Positions 27,570-36,714 are shown, counted from the first letter of the stretch. The stretch is DNA of 64,000 nt from Hyphomicrobiales bacterium (GCA_900470965.1 UCCS01000048.1:1-64000); one strand, 5' to 3'. Translations and numbers: made by a program. Notes: generated from the letters alone by a model not told the origin.

Positions 27570-29075
27570 TTATTCTTCCTCGATGCCGAGCTTGGCCTTG
27601 ACGAGGGCCTGAACAGCCTGCGGATTGGCTTTGCCGCCGGTCGCCTTCATGACCTGACCGACGAACCAGCCGGCAAGCGTCGGCTTTGCCTTGACCTTGG
27701 CGACCTGGTCCGGATTGGCGGCGATGATCTCATCGACAGCCTTCTCGATCGCGCCGGTATCCGTCACCTGCTTCAGGCCGCGGGTTTCGACGATCTCGGC
27801 GGGATCGCCGCCTTCGTTGAGGATGATTTCGAAAACATCCTTGGCGATCTTGCCGGAGATGGTCTCGGCCTTGATGAGGTCGATGATGGCGCCGAGCTGG
27901 GTCGGAGAAACCGGCGTTTCCTCGATATCCTTGCCGGTGCGGTTGAGCGCGCCGAGCAGATCGTTGATGACCCAATTGGCGGCGGCCTTGCCGTCACGAC
28001 CTTCGGCAACGGCTTCGAAATAATCGGCGATCGCCTTTTCCGAGACGAGCACGGAGGCATCGTAGATAGAGAGACCGAGCTCGCGGACGAAACGCTCTTT
28101 CTTGTCGTCGGGCAGTTCCGGCAGATACCGAGCAAGATCACTGACAAAGGCGTCGTCGAATTCGAGCGGCAGCAGATCCGGATCGGGGAAATAGCGATAG
28201 TCATGCGCATCTTCCTTGGTGCGCATGGACCGCGTCTCGCCCTTGTTCGGGTCGAAGAGACGGGTTTCCTGATCGATGGTGCCGCCATCCTCCAGGATAC
28301 CGATCTGGCGGCGGGCTTCGTATTCGATCGCCTGGCCGATGAAGCGGATGGAGTTGACGTTCTTGATTTCGCAACGCGTGCCGAAGGGCTCGCCCGGTCG
28401 GCGCACGGAGACGTTGACGTCGGCGCGCATGGAGCCTTCGTCCATGTTGCCGTCGCAGGTGCCGAGGTAGCGCACGATGGAGCGCAGCTTCGTCATATAG
28501 GCCTTGGCCTCGTCAGAGGTGCGCATATCCGGCTTGGAGACGATTTCCATCAGCGCAACGCCGGAACGGTTCAGGTCCACATAGGACATGGTCGGATGCT
28601 GGTCGTGCATCGACTTGCCGGCGTCCTGTTCCAGGTGCAGGCGTTCGATGCCGATCTCGATGTCCTCAAACTGGCCCTGACGGTCCGGGCCGAGCGAGAT
28701 GACGATCTTGCCTTCGCCGACGATCGGGTCCTTGTACTGCGAGATCTGATAGCCCTGCGGCAGGTCCGGATAGAAATAGTTCTTGCGGTCGAAGACCGAA
28801 CGCTTGTTGATCTCGGCCTTCAGGCCGAGGCCAGTGCGCACCGCCTGCTTGACGCATTCCTCGTTGATGACGGGCAGCATGCCGGGCATGGCCGCATCGA
28901 CGAGCGAGACGTTCGAATTCTGCGGCTTGCCGAACTCCGTCGAAGCGCCGGAGAAAAGCTTGGAATTGGAAAGCACCTGGGCATGGACTTCCAAGCCGAT
29001 GATGACTTCCCAATCGCCGGTGGCGCCGGGGATATAACGTTTCGGATCAGGCGTGCGAACGTCGACAATGGTCAT
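27570..29075 (-). CDS. gatB: Asp-tRNA(Asn)/Glu-tRNA(Gln) amidotransferase subunit B
   Basis: GatB phosphorylates the misacylated Glu-tRNA(Gln) or Asp-tRNA(Asn) and transfers ammonia, delivered from GatA, to form Gln- or Asn-tRNA. The 501-aa protein shows the GatB catalytic cradle ([23 protein letters not shown]), the [14 protein letters not shown] stretch and [13 protein letters not shown], and the C-terminal GatB/YqeY tRNA-binding domain (about 350-501). It is separated from gatC-gatA by about 4 kb of unrelated genes. ATG at 29075 fits the family start. Confidence 0.97.
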   Translation of the reverse strand: MTIVDVRTPDPKRYIPGATGDWEVIIGLEVHAQVLSNSKLFSGASTEFGKPQNSNVSLVDAAMPGMLPVINEECVKQAVRTGLGLKAEINKRSVFDRKNYFYPDLPQGYQISQYKDPIVGEGKIVISLGPDRQGQFEDIEIGIERLHLEQDAGKSMHDQHPTMSYVDLNRSGVALMEIVSKPDMRTSDEAKAYMTKLRSIVRYLGTCDGNMDEGSMRADVNVSVRRPGEPFGTRCEIKNVNSIRFIGQAIEYEARRQIGILEDGGTIDQETRLFDPNKGETRSMRTKEDAHDYRYFPDPDLLPLEFDDAFVSDLARYLPELPDDKKERFVRELGLSIYDASVLVSEKAIADYFEAVAEGRDGKAAANWVINDLLGALNRTGKDIEETPVSPTQLGAIIDLIKAETISGKIAKDVFEIILNEGGDPAEIVETRGLKQVTDTGAIEKAVDEIIAANPDQVAKVKAKPTLAGWFVGQVMKATGGKANPQAVQALVKAKLGIEEE

Positions 29076-29152
29076 GAGATGCTCTTCGAAGGCTGTTCTT
29101 TTCAACAGGTGAGGTAAAGGAAATGGCCTGCCGGTGCAAGGCTTTCGGCAGC

Positions 29153-29662
29153 CTAGAAACCCGGGCCGTAGCCTTCCGGCTCCTGCGGGCCGAGATGCTT
29201 GCTGAGACCGACTGATGGCACGTCGCGGTCGAGCTTCGGATTATACGCGACCGAAAGCCAGTGGATCGCGTAGCCGTGCTTCTGGAAGAAGGAGATCGCC
29301 TCCGTATTTCCAGAATGGGTCTGCATCGCCGCCTCCTCGAAGCCCTGCTCGAAAATATCAGACTCGATATGCTCCAGAAGCGCGGTGCCCAACCCCTGAC
29401 GGTTGAAGCTCGGATCGATCCAGAAGTCAGAAATGGTCTCGTCCAGCCCTTCGCGCGCGGCCCAGCCAGCGACCTGCCCGTTCTGTTCGACGACAGTGAT
29501 GGTGAGCCAGTTATTGTCCACGAACGTTCGGAAGGCGGCGCGGGCTCCATCCGTCATGGCGTCCGATTCGCCGATCAATGCCATCGCTCTTTGCCAGGCT
29601 CGCAAGCCGATTTCGCTCAAGAGCGCCGTGTCGCCTTCGCGGGCATTGCGAATGTGGATCAA
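29153..29662 (-). CDS. GNAT family N-acetyltransferase
   Basis: A 169-aa GNAT protein: acetyl-CoA loop [19 protein letters not shown] (about 90-108), then [17 protein letters not shown]. The TTG at 29662 is chosen because a near-perfect GGAGGTG lies 3 nt before it and the domain begins immediately ([11 protein letters not shown]). It lies 77 bp upstream of gatB on the same strand. The substrate is unknown. Confidence 0.86.
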   Translation of the reverse strand: MIHIRNAREGDTALLSEIGLRAWQRAMALIGESDAMTDGARAAFRTFVDNNWLTITVVEQNGQVAGWAAREGLDETISDFWIDPSFNRQGLGTALLEHIESDIFEQGFEEAAMQTHSGNTEAISFFQKHGYAIHWLSVAYNPKLDRDVPSVGLSKHLGPQEPEGYGPGF

Positions 29663-29984
29663 TGGCACCTCCGCGTTACTACAGAGAGTAGACCATTGAG
29701 TCGGGCAATTTTCCAGTCCCTGCAATGAGATGAAGAAGAGAAAGCAATATTATCGGCGGCTTTTTTGTGCCGCTGCGGCTGCTTGACCGGATTGTGGTTG
29801 CTGATAAAAAGCCCGTCAGAGGTGTTTTATGTCTAACCTGCCTGAGACCCGGTAAAGGCCCCTGCCCGCAAGCACAGCCTCGCGCGCATGGGCCCAAAAA
29901 ACGAAGCCGCGGCGTATCGGCTAAACCCGAACGCCAAATCGTTTTCGTGCGCCTTCCTGAAGGCGCGTTTCCGGATCAACAGCA

Positions 29985-30242
29985 ATGGACATCTCGCGCG
30001 CAGAACAGCGCATCCTGCACCTTATGGCCCAGGGCGGCCGTATCGAAATCACCCGAGACGACAATAAAAAGATCGAAACGGTAAGTTGCTTCACCCGCCA
30101 TGGCTGGGTCTATCCCGGCTTCGGCATGGAGCTTTTCCGCAAGCTGAAACGGCTGAAGGCAATCAAATCTTCCGCCGGCCAGCCCTACCGGATCACCGAA
30201 AGAGGACTGAAGCTCGTCAGATCGCAGCTCGATAACAGATAG
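29985..30242 (+). CDS. YjhX family protein (UPF0386)
   Basis: An 85-aa YjhX/UPF0386 protein, a small basic winged-helix-like family. In E. coli the yjhX gene is described as the toxin of a toxin-antitoxin pair with yjhQ, a GNAT acetyltransferase. The start MDISRAEQRILHLMAQGGRI and the ITERGLKLVRSQLDNR end are family-typical. No yjhQ neighbour is directly adjacent here; the nearest GNAT gene is 322 bp away on the opposite strand. The ribosome site is weak. Confidence 0.88.
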   Translation: MDISRAEQRILHLMAQGGRIEITRDDNKKIETVSCFTRHGWVYPGFGMELFRKLKRLKAIKSSAGQPYRITERGLKLVRSQLDNR

Positions 30243-30293
30243 GTCTGACAAAGCCTGGCCGTGCGGCGCCGTCGTCGTGCGGCCAGGAACGTT

Positions 30294-30569
30294 TCAGAGC
30301 TTTTCAGAAAGCTCCGGGCGCATTGCCGCCCATTCTTCGGCAATCGTGCCCGCTCCAATCGTCTTGCCGGCGCGGCGATACCAGTAACCGGCATTCCAAT
30401 CGTCGCCTTCGACGCGGTGACAAAGGGCATGACCCCAGTCGAAAACCTGTTCACCCTCGTGGTTCTGGCAGATTTCGTGAACCGCCTCCCACTCTGCGCC
30501 CAATTTAAAGCCACTGGCGGCGAGGCGATCAAAGGCCCCGATCAACCGCGCAAGATCCTGTTTCGGCAT
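30294..30569 (-). CDS. Conserved hypothetical protein (91 aa)
   Basis: A 91-aa soluble protein rich in Trp and Glu (EWEAVHEICQ, HEGEQVFDWGHAL, NAGYWYRRAGK, AEEWAAM). I do not recognise a named domain. GAGGAGGG lies 5 nt before the ATG, so translation is well supported. It is the gene after slipin on the same strand, 72 bp downstream, with a hairpin in between. Confidence 0.7.
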   Translation of the reverse strand: MPKQDLARLIGAFDRLAASGFKLGAEWEAVHEICQNHEGEQVFDWGHALCHRVEGDDWNAGYWYRRAGKTIGAGTIAEEWAAMRPELSEKL

Positions 30570-30601
30570 GAGGCCCTCCTCGCAAAGACCTCCCTCTATA
30601 A

Positions 30602-30634
30602 CAGGCGCCGCCTCGAAATCCGAGACGGCGCCTG
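30602..30634 (-). terminator. Hairpin after slipin, probable terminator
   Basis: CAGGCGCCG pairs perfectly, and after one mismatch another four pairs, around a short AT-rich loop. On the minus strand it stands 7 bp after the slipin stop and is followed by TTATAGAG, a weak U-tract, so partial termination is likely. Confidence 0.5.
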
Positions 30635-30641
30635 CCTTTCT

Positions 30642-31784
30642 TCAATCACGGAGATTGATGATGTCGTTCATCAATCCGCCCGTGCCGTTGTGGATGGTCA
30701 GGTGACCAACCTTGCCGGCAATGGTTTCAAGAGCCTCAAGCTCCTTCAGGCGCAGCATGACCGGGTTTTCGGCCATGACCTTCGCCGTGTTGAGGAGCGA
30801 ACGCGTGGCGTTCGTTTCCTCACGGCGGCGAATGACGTTCGCTTCGGCCTGCTTCTCAGCAGCAACGACCTGGTTGAGGATCTCGCGCATCTCGCCCGGC
30901 AGGATCACATCCTTGAGTTCGATGCCGGAGACCTCGATGCCAATCGTCGCCATGTCCTCGCGGACCTTCTCGGCGGCCTCCGCATTGATCGTCACCTTAC
31001 GCTCGAGAATCTGATCCAGTGTCAGGCTGCCAAGCGTGCGGCGGAAGACGAACTGAAGCGCGCGGTAGAGCGCATCCGAAAAGTCCTTCACCACAGTCAC
31101 CGCCTTGACCGGGTCTACGACACGGTATTCGGTAGAGATGTTAATACGGATCGTCACGCGGTCACGGGTCAGGAGTTCCTGGCCAGCAACATCGAGCGTC
31201 TGCCACTTCAGATCGATCACCTTCACCTGGAAAGCCTTGCCGACATTCCAGAAAGCGTGAACGCCTGCGGAAAGCATTCCGGACTGCACACCGTCGACGA
31301 AAAGCAGGCCGACCTGCCCTTCATTGATCAGATGCACGCTCACTGCCTCAACCTTTCGGACCTGCAGAATGCGGCGCCTGAGCTCTGGATCGACCGTCAG
31401 ATTTTCAGAAACACCGATCCTCTTTTCTGTCCAGGGTCCAGCGTCCTTCCAGACTGCCAGCTTCTGGTTCGGCAGCATCACTGCGAAGATCGTCCCATCC
31501 CGTTCGATTACCGCCACCTCGAAGGCAGCCGTACGGAAAACGGTCAGACTCTGCTTGGCGACATCGGGGAGCTTGTCGAACAGAGCCTTCTCATAGGCCG
31601 AAACGAATACCGGGTTGTTCAGGTCGTGACGGACAATCTCCAGACTATTGCGTGTGTTCGGCAGCCAATGCAGACCCGATCCGAATACACCGATAATCTG
31701 GCCCTTGTTCAGGGCGATCACACGTTCGTTTTCCTTCACAAGGACGCGCCTGTGTCCCAAAATCATCGAGAGAAGTTCTATCAT
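30642..31784 (-). CDS. Slipin family (SPFH/band 7) protein
   Basis: A 380-aa slipin, the bacterial stomatin-like branch of the SPFH superfamily. Unlike most slipins, it has no strong N-terminal membrane segment. The SPFH core (about 120-300) contains LTRDRVTIRINISTEYRV, AVTVVKDFSDALYRALQFVFRRTLG and EVSGIELKDVILPGEMREILNQVVAAEKQAEANVIRRREE, followed by a coiled-coil-like helix. GAAGGAGTAACGAAC precedes the ATG. The two tRNA-like sequences lie about 330 bp upstream on the same strand. Slipins of this type are known, from other bacteria, as accessory genes in RtcB-type RNA repair operons, but no rtcB or rtcR is present here. Confidence 0.92.
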   Translation of the reverse strand: MIELLSMILGHRRVLVKENERVIALNKGQIIGVFGSGLHWLPNTRNSLEIVRHDLNNPVFVSAYEKALFDKLPDVAKQSLTVFRTAAFEVAVIERDGTIFAVMLPNQKLAVWKDAGPWTEKRIGVSENLTVDPELRRRILQVRKVEAVSVHLINEGQVGLLFVDGVQSGMLSAGVHAFWNVGKAFQVKVIDLKWQTLDVAGQELLTRDRVTIRINISTEYRVVDPVKAVTVVKDFSDALYRALQFVFRRTLGSLTLDQILERKVTINAEAAEKVREDMATIGIEVSGIELKDVILPGEMREILNQVVAAEKQAEANVIRRREETNATRSLLNTAKVMAENPVMLRLKELEALETIAGKVGHLTIHNGTGGLMNDIINLRD

Positions 31785-32113
31785 GTTCGTTACTCCTTCG
31801 GTTCGCTAAGTCATCGACCGAATTTTCCTTGTGTTTGTGTTTCAATCATTCAGTTCAGGCATTCACACCCGGTATTGATCCGGGAACCGGTGACAGGCTG
31901 CGTTTGCGGAAGAACAGGAGAGGATGTTGCGGCAAGCAGGCGGGCCTTGGAACGCGCTCCTCGGCAGACCGGCTTGCGGCTTGATCGTCGCTGTCACTCT
32001 GGCTTGCGCCCCTGGTTCTGGAATGGGCCGAGACCTTTCGGACTCTTTCCGCTCCTCGACATTCCGGTCCCCGAACCGTCAATTTCAGCTTCTCTGGTGC
32101 CGCGAACCAGCGC
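31785..32113 (-). other. Leader between tRNA-like pair and slipin
   Basis: About 330 bases with no convincing gene. A minus-strand frame of 75 codons (31855-32082) is Arg/Ser/Pro-rich and looks random. If the tRNA-like sequences and slipin are one transcript, this is its processed spacer. A short hairpin CCCGGATCAATACCGGG lies at about 31870-31886. Confidence 0.4.
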
Positions 32114-32181
32114 TTGGAGAAGGATTCGAACCTTCGACATTCAGGTTACAAGCCTGACGCTCTACCTACTGAGCCATCCAA
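32114..32181 (-). tRNA. Degenerate tRNA-like sequence (Thr TGT-like)
   Basis: The complement has normal D (GCTC...GAGC), anticodon (TCAGG CTTGTAA CCTGA, anticodon TGT) and T arms (GAAGG TTCGAAT CCTTC). The acceptor stem pairs over only five bases (TTGGA with TCCAA) and there is no encoded CCA. It begins right after the CCA of the sequence upstream. It is unlikely to be a normal threonine tRNA; a tRNA mimic or a relic is more likely. Confidence 0.6.
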
Positions 32182-32253
32182 TGGTGCGGAATGGGACTCG
32201 AACCCACGACCTCCGGATGATAATCCGGCGCTCTTCCTCTGAGCTATATCCGC
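32182..32253 (-). tRNA. Degenerate tRNA-like sequence (6-nt anticodon loop)
   Basis: The complement folds with a proper acceptor (GCGGATA, with TCCGC closing five pairs), D arm, T arm (TTCGAGT loop) and encoded CCA. The anticodon arm CCGGA-TTATCA-TCCGG has a loop of six rather than seven bases, and read conventionally gives ATC, which no bacterium normally uses. It would also fold as a 6-bp stem with a 4-nt loop. It lies in tandem with a second degenerate tRNA. Confidence 0.6.
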
Positions 32254-32458
32254 TTCCGACCTCCGATGCGGCATCCGTATGCAGCGCGGCAAAGCCGAAT
32301 GCACGGGAGGAGGTTTTGAACTCCATCCGTTGACGTCCACACCGGCTGACGACCGGGAGGCGGTGTTTAGGGTATTTCGTGGTGTTATGGCAATGGGAAA
32401 AATGAAACGCTAAGTTGCGATCGACTGTGCGTTGCGCAAATGCAACAGGCTCTCGGGG

Positions 32459-32959
32459 CTAATCTTGAGCCAGCTGCTTCTGCAAATGCACCTTTTCGAG
32501 CGGAACACCCATGCTCTTGGAAAACTCGATCCCGTGCCAGATGATGGCGAAGCCGCAGCGTTTGTAAAGCCGGATCGCGCCGTTGTTTTTGGCGTGTGTA
32601 TCGAGCCGCGCCGTGTCCAAACCTTCGCTTTTCATCAATTCGCAGAGGTGGAGCAGAAGAGCCTTACCGATGCCTTTGCCCTGATGAGCGGTATGCACCC
32701 GCAGATCGGAAATATAGTTCGGGGCATTTTCGCGTGCGCCCCAGCCGACGATTTCGCCATTCAACTCGGCAACAACGATTTCGGCTGCCGTCGTATTGGC
32801 GAAGGTCGCGAATTCCTGCCGCACGCGCTCGATAATGTCCGAATCGCGGTAACTGTCTTCGTAGGGATCGCTTGCTGCCCATGCGGCAAAACCGACAACG
32901 CCGACCGTTTGAAGGTCGGCGTCTTTGATTTTTCGGATCGTGAGGTCCGTTACCACCAC
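32459..32959 (-). CDS. GNAT family N-acetyltransferase
   Basis: A 166-aa GNAT protein with [19 protein letters not shown] (about 95-113) and [15 protein letters not shown]. The start is GTG and overlaps the last ten bases of gatA, so it is translated by coupling. A second GTG three bases later is possible. It is the fourth GNAT gene next to the gat genes. The substrate is unknown. Confidence 0.85.
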   Translation of the reverse strand: MVVTDLTIRKIKDADLQTVGVVGFAAWAASDPYEDSYRDSDIIERVRQEFATFANTTAAEIVVAELNGEIVGWGARENAPNYISDLRVHTAHQGKGIGKALLLHLCELMKSEGLDTARLDTHAKNNGAIRLYKRCGFAIIWHGIEFSKSMGVPLEKVHLQKQLAQD

Positions 32960-34431
32960 TTGGCTGGCGTGAACTTGCCGGCGGCCTGCTCGATGACATG
33001 GGCGGTTTTGAAGAGGGTTTCCTCGTCGAAGGCCTTGCCGATGAGCTGCAGGCCGAGTGGCAGGCCCTTGTGGTCGAGGCCGGCGGGAACGGCGATGCCC
33101 GGCAGGCCGGCCATGTTGACCGTCACCGTGAAGATGTCGTTCAGGTACATCTTGACCGGATCGGCAGCGAGGTTCTCGTCGGCAACGCCGAAGGCAGACG
33201 ACGGGGTGGCCGGCGTCAGGATGGCGTCGACGCCGGCATCGAAGGCGAGTTCGAAGTCGCGCTTGATGAGCGTGCGGACCTTCTGGGCGCGCAGGTAGTA
33301 GGCGTCGTAATAACCCGCCGACAGCACGTAGGTGCCAATCATGATGCGGCGCTTGACTTCCTTGCCGAAGCCGGCGGCACGCGTCTTCTCGTACATGTCG
33401 ACGATATCCTTGCCGTCGACGCGCAGGCCGTAGCGTACGCCATCGTAACGGGCGAGGTTCGAAGAGGCTTCAGCGGGTGCGACGATGTAATAGGCCGGCA
33501 GGGCGTATTTGGTGTGGGGCAGCGAGATGTTGACGATCTCCGCACCTGCATCCTTCAGCCAGGAGATGCCCTGCTGCCAGATGGCTTCGATCTCGTCGGG
33601 CATGCCATCGACGCGATATTCGTTCGGAATGCCGATCTTCATGCCCTTCAGCGACTGGCCAATGGCAGCTTCGTAATCCGGCACCGGCAGGTCGACGGAA
33701 GTGGTGTCCTTGGCATCGACGCTTGCCATCGACTTCAGCAGGATCGCCGCATCGCGGACGTCGCGGGCGATCGGGCCGGCCTGATCGAGCGAAGAGGCAA
33801 AGGCAACCGTGCCCCAACGCGAGCAGCGACCGTAGGTCGGCTTGATGCCAACCGTGCCGGTGAAGGCTGCAGGCTGGCGGATCGAGCCGCCGGTGTCGGT
33901 TGCGGTAGCACCAGCGCAGAGATGCGCGGCAACGGCTGAAGCCGAACCGCCAGACGAGCCGCCCGGAACGAGTTGCTGGTTGGAGCCTGCGGCGCGCCAG
34001 GGATTGATGACTGCGCCATAATGCGAAGTCTCATTGGAAGAGCCCATCGCGAATTCGTCCATATTGAGCTTGCCCAGCATGACGGCGCCGTCATCCCAGA
34101 GGTTCTGGGTTACGGTCGATTCATAACGCGGCTCGAAACCATCGAGAATATGGCTGCAGGCCTGCGTGTGCACGCCGACGGTAGCGAAGAGGTCCTTGAT
34201 GCCGAGCGGAATGCCTTCGAGATCGCCCGCCTTGCCGGCAGCGATGCGCTCGTCGGAATTCTTCGCCATGACGCGGGCGAGATCCGGCGTAACCTTAATA
34301 TAGGCGTTGAGCTGGCCATTGGCCGCATCGATCGCCGAGATATAGGCCTCGGTCAGTTCGGTCGCGGTGATTTCCTTGGCGCGCAGCTTCTGGCGGGCTT
34401 CGGCAATGGTCAGGCTGGTGAGTTCGCTCAT
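32950..34431 (-). CDS. gatA: Asp-tRNA(Asn)/Glu-tRNA(Gln) amidotransferase subunit A
   Basis: The amidase subunit that releases ammonia from glutamine for GatB. At 493 aa it is a complete amidase-signature enzyme: the catalytic Lys in PLGIKDLF (about residue 79), and the Gly/Ser-rich stretch [33 protein letters not shown] with the Ser-cisSer-Lys triad. gatC is 58 bp upstream; gatB is 4 kb away. Together they form GatCAB, needed because the cell lacks one or both of the direct Gln/Asn-tRNA synthetases. Confidence 0.98.
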   Translation of the reverse strand: MSELTSLTIAEARQKLRAKEITATELTEAYISAIDAANGQLNAYIKVTPDLARVMAKNSDERIAAGKAGDLEGIPLGIKDLFATVGVHTQACSHILDGFEPRYESTVTQNLWDDGAVMLGKLNMDEFAMGSSNETSHYGAVINPWRAAGSNQQLVPGGSSGGSASAVAAHLCAGATATDTGGSIRQPAAFTGTVGIKPTYGRCSRWGTVAFASSLDQAGPIARDVRDAAILLKSMASVDAKDTTSVDLPVPDYEAAIGQSLKGMKIGIPNEYRVDGMPDEIEAIWQQGISWLKDAGAEIVNISLPHTKYALPAYYIVAPAEASSNLARYDGVRYGLRVDGKDIVDMYEKTRAAGFGKEVKRRIMIGTYVLSAGYYDAYYLRAQKVRTLIKRDFELAFDAGVDAILTPATPSSAFGVADENLAADPVKMYLNDIFTVTVNMAGLPGIAVPAGLDHKGLPLGLQLIGKAFDEETLFKTAHVIEQAAGKFTPAKWW

Positions 34432-34489
34432 CGTGTTTTCGCTTCAGATCTGGAAATGGCAACAGGGTCGGAAAGAGGCGGTCAAAGCC

Positions 34490-34777
34490 TTATTCGACGA
34501 CTTTCGGCACCAGGAAGAAATTGTGGTCGGTGATCGGCGCATTGGCAACGATATCGGCGGCCTTATTGCCGTCATTGACGACATCGGTGCGCTTCTTCAT
34601 GTCCATCGGCGTCACCGAGGTCATGGCCTCGACGCCCTCGACATTCACTTCGGAAAGCTTCTCGACGAAGCCGAGGATACCATTCAATTCGCCGACCATC
34701 CGATTTGCCTCTTCTTCCGAGACGGCAATACGGGCAAGGCGCGCAACGCGCTTAACGGTGGCGAGATCGACGGACAT
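34490..34777 (-). CDS. gatC: Asp-tRNA(Asn)/Glu-tRNA(Gln) amidotransferase subunit C
   Basis: A 95-aa GatC, the small subunit that wraps GatA and GatB. It has the usual N-terminus ([22 protein letters not shown]), the helical [21 protein letters not shown] and the end [10 protein letters not shown]. It is first in the gatC-gatA-GNAT unit, and a promoter and palindrome precede it. GGAG lies 9 nt before the ATG. Confidence 0.96.
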   Translation of the reverse strand: MSVDLATVKRVARLARIAVSEEEANRMVGELNGILGFVEKLSEVNVEGVEAMTSVTPMDMKKRTDVVNDGNKAADIVANAPITDHNFFLVPKVVE

Positions 34778-34788
34778 GGCATTCTCCG

Positions 34789-34806
34789 GATAGGAATTTT
34801 CCTATC
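34789..34806. promoter_or_regulatory. Perfect 18-bp palindrome in gatC leader
   Basis: GATAGGAA-TT-TTCCTATC is a perfect palindrome that begins immediately beside the -10 element of the proposed gatC promoter and ends 11 bp upstream of the gatC start codon. It covers the expected transcription start, so it may be an operator or a 5' RNA hairpin. Confidence 0.6.
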
Positions 34807-34835
34807 GCTATAAAGACCATGTCCGTCCTGTGCAA
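34807..34835 (-). promoter_or_regulatory. Putative gatCA promoter
   Basis: On the minus strand TTGCAC, a 17-bp spacer and TATAGC, 30 bp upstream of gatC. The hexamers and spacing fit the housekeeping sigma factor. Confidence 0.5.
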
Positions 34836-34902
34836 CGGGTTTGCCTTTTCGGCAATGCAGAATTCCTGGCCCCAAACCCACCAGGATTTGAGGGCTTGTG
34901 CA

Positions 34903-35607
34903 TCAGAGCGACAGGCTTTCGCCAGGCTTCGGCGCCTTCACTTGCGTCTTCGACGCTTCCATACCGGCAATGAATTTTTCCGGCGTCTGGTCGATGATCG
35001 GGAAGGTGCCGTAGTGGCAGGGAATGGCTGTCTTGAAATTGAAGTAGCGCTGGCAGGCGAGAGCCGCCACCGCACCGCCCATGGTGAAACGGTCGCCGAT
35101 CGGCACGATGCCGATATCCGGCTGATGCAGCTCGTTGATCAGCGCCATGTCGGAGAAGATTTCCGTGTCGCCCATGTGGAAGAGGCTTGGCTCGTCGTCG
35201 AAATGCAGCATGAGGCCGTTCGCGCTACCGAGCGAATGGGAAACGCCGTCTTCAGTGGTCTGTGCGGAAGAATGCAGCGCATTGGTGAAGGTAGCGGTGA
35301 AGCTGCCGAGCGGGACGGTGCCGCCGGTATTGCCCATTTCGAGTTTATCGACCCCCTTGGTTCCGAGCCAGGAGGCAAGATCGGCATTAGCGAGAACGAC
35401 GGCGCCGGTTTCCTTGGCGATCTCTACGGTATCGCCGACATGGTCGCCATGGCCGTGGGTCAGCAGGATATGGGTGATGCCGTTGGTCACTTCCTTGATA
35501 TCCTGTCCGGAGAAGGACGAATTATAGGTCAGGAAGGGATCGATCAGGATTTTGGCGGCTTTCGTCTCTATCCGGAAAGCAGAATGGCCGAGCCAGGTGA
35601 TCTTCAT
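34903..35607 (-). CDS. UPF0173 metal-dependent hydrolase
   Basis: A 234-aa metallo-beta-lactamase-fold hydrolase of the UPF0173 family. The metal-binding motif [11 protein letters not shown] starts at about residue 49; later ligands are in HMGDTEIF and PCHYGTF. AAGGAGA precedes the ATG. It is convergent to nothing close and is transcribed away from ruvX. The substrate is not known; the family is related to RNase Z-like and UlaG hydrolases. Confidence 0.93.
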   Translation of the reverse strand: MKITWLGHSAFRIETKAAKILIDPFLTYNSSFSGQDIKEVTNGITHILLTHGHGDHVGDTVEIAKETGAVVLANADLASWLGTKGVDKLEMGNTGGTVPLGSFTATFTNALHSSAQTTEDGVSHSLGSANGLMLHFDDEPSLFHMGDTEIFSDMALINELHQPDIGIVPIGDRFTMGGAVAALACQRYFNFKTAIPCHYGTFPIIDQTPEKFIAGMEASKTQVKAPKPGESLSL

Positions 35608-35659
35608 GAAAAGTCTCCTTTATTACATGATGCAAAAGCGATTTCCGGGCCAGAACGGT

Positions 35660-35711
35660 TTAAAGCAATTCCGGTCGGAAAACCGTTTCGCACTTTTTCT
35701 GGAATTGCTCT
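35660..35711. repeat. RIME-like intergenic palindrome
   Basis: AGCAATTCC (35664) and GGAATTGCT (35701) are 9-bp arms around a central GAAAACCGTTTCGCACTTTTTC block. This layout matches the mosaic palindromic elements scattered through Rhizobium genomes. Confidence 0.65.
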
Positions 35712-35783
35712 AAGGACATAGCCGATATGGCCGCAAAGAAAAGCGGTGGGAACTTCAATTTCTTTTGACAGGATGACACGGCA

Positions 35784-36275
35784 ATGACGGTGCTTACGAT
35801 CGAGGAACTGGCCGGAACGCTCGGTCCCGGACAGGCAATCGCCGGCCTCGATCTCGGCACCAAGACGATCGGTCTTGCCATGTCCGATCTCGGACGCCGC
35901 TTTGCGACGCCGCGCCCGGTCCTCAAGCGTGAGAAATTTACCATCGACGCCGAGACGCTGCTGAGCTTCGCAGCAAAGGAGAAGGTCGCGGCCTTCGTCA
36001 TCGGCCTGCCGATGAATATGGATGGATCCGCAGGACCGCGCGTGCAGGCGACGCGGGCTTTCGTGCGCAACATGGAGCAAAAGACCGCCATTCCCTTCAT
36101 TTATTGGGATGAGCGGCTATCGACGGTGGCTGCCGAACGTGCCCTGCTGGAAATGGATGTTTCGCGGGCAAAACGCGCCGAACGGATCGATTCGGCTGCG
36201 GCAAGCTTCATCCTTCAGGGAGCGCTCGACAGGCTTTCCTTGCTGGCGAGATCTGCCGACGACACGGAAGCGTGA
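35784..36275 (+). CDS. ruvX: Putative Holliday junction resolvase RuvX/YqgF
   Basis: A 163-aa RNase H-fold protein of the YqgF/RuvX family, linked to Holliday junction resolution and to 16S rRNA 5'-end processing. Motif [15 protein letters not shown] (about 21-35) holds the first catalytic Asp; [16 protein letters not shown] and [12 protein letters not shown] hold the others. Its last 61 bases overlap the 3' end of the convergent DUF6105 gene. Confidence 0.95.
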   Translation: MTVLTIEELAGTLGPGQAIAGLDLGTKTIGLAMSDLGRRFATPRPVLKREKFTIDAETLLSFAAKEKVAAFVIGLPMNMDGSAGPRVQATRAFVRNMEQKTAIPFIYWDERLSTVAAERALLEMDVSRAKRAERIDSAAASFILQGALDRLSLLARSADDTEA

Positions 36276-36544
36276 CGCGCCTTCCACCAGGTGGCGATCT
36301 GGCGACGCTTGCGGAAACCCATGATGGCGAAGACAACGAGGCTGTCGATGGCAATCGCGCGGGCGACGAGCGGCGGGATTTCCTGCGGCGGCAGGCCGAG
36401 CGCCTTGCCGTAAATCTGGAAGGTCAGGTCATGGACCTGCCGCGTCAGCATGAAGATGCCGAAGTTCAGATCGTAATAAGAAAGCCAGTACCATCCCGCC
36501 AGGAAGACGATCGGACCGGCCCAGAAGATCAGAAACCACTTCAT
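36215..36544 (-). CDS. DUF6105 family small membrane protein
   Basis: A 109-aa protein with membrane segments at about 3-22 and 62-78, of the alphaproteobacterial DUF6105 family; function unknown. The N-terminus reads [20 protein letters not shown] and the cytoplasmic tail is basic, then Ser-rich. Its ATG overlaps the stop of the upstream small membrane gene by four bases (ATGA), and its 3' end overlaps ruvX by 61 bases. Confidence 0.85.
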   Translation of the reverse strand: MKWFLIFWAGPIVFLAGWYWLSYYDLNFGIFMLTRQVHDLTFQIYGKALGLPPQEIPPLVARAIAIDSLVVFAIMGFRKRRQIATWWKARHASVSSADLASKESLSSAP

Positions 36545-36714
36545 GCGGCCTCTCCTTCGTGCTTGTGTAGGACCGGCATATCAAGGGAAACGAGCCAGAC
36601 CGACGATGCCATGATGCAGAGTACGAGCGTGGGCACGGCGATATCCAGCGCCAGCACGGCGAAAAACATCATCGCCGCGACAAGCAACGCGGTTCTGGCT
36701 GCTCTGGTTCCCAT
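36541..36714 (-). CDS. Small membrane protein (57 aa)
   Basis: A 57-aa protein with one or two hydrophobic stretches (about 8-40, ALLVAAMMFFAVLALDIAVPTLVL). No domain is recognised. The ATG at 36714 is chosen; a GTG at 36759 would add 15 polar residues. It is coupled by an ATGA overlap to the DUF6105 gene, so both probably make one small membrane complex or unit. Confidence 0.65.
   Translation of the reverse strand: MGTRAARTALLVAAMMFFAVLALDIAVPTLVLCIMASSVWLVSLDMPVLHKHEGEAA

Noticed and set aside
27414-29117. Long plus-strand frame of 567 codons opposite gatB
   Set aside because: High-GC antisense shadow: no ribosome site, Asp/Gly/Leu/Val-skewed composition, and gatB on the other strand is certain.
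31855-32082. 75-codon minus-strand frame between tRNA-like pair and slipin
   Set aside because: Arg/Ser/Pro-rich, no ribosome site and no similarity pattern; treated as leader.
32254-32330. Possible sigma-54 promoter ahead of the tRNA-like pair, as in RtcR-controlled operons
   Set aside because: A GTGCAT...TTTGCC stretch lacks the -24 GG, so the required GG-N10-GC pattern is not met.
30261-32333. Plus-strand frame of about 690 codons opposite slipin and both tRNA-like sequences
   Set aside because: Runs across unrelated units and shows no domain; slipin on the other strand is clear.
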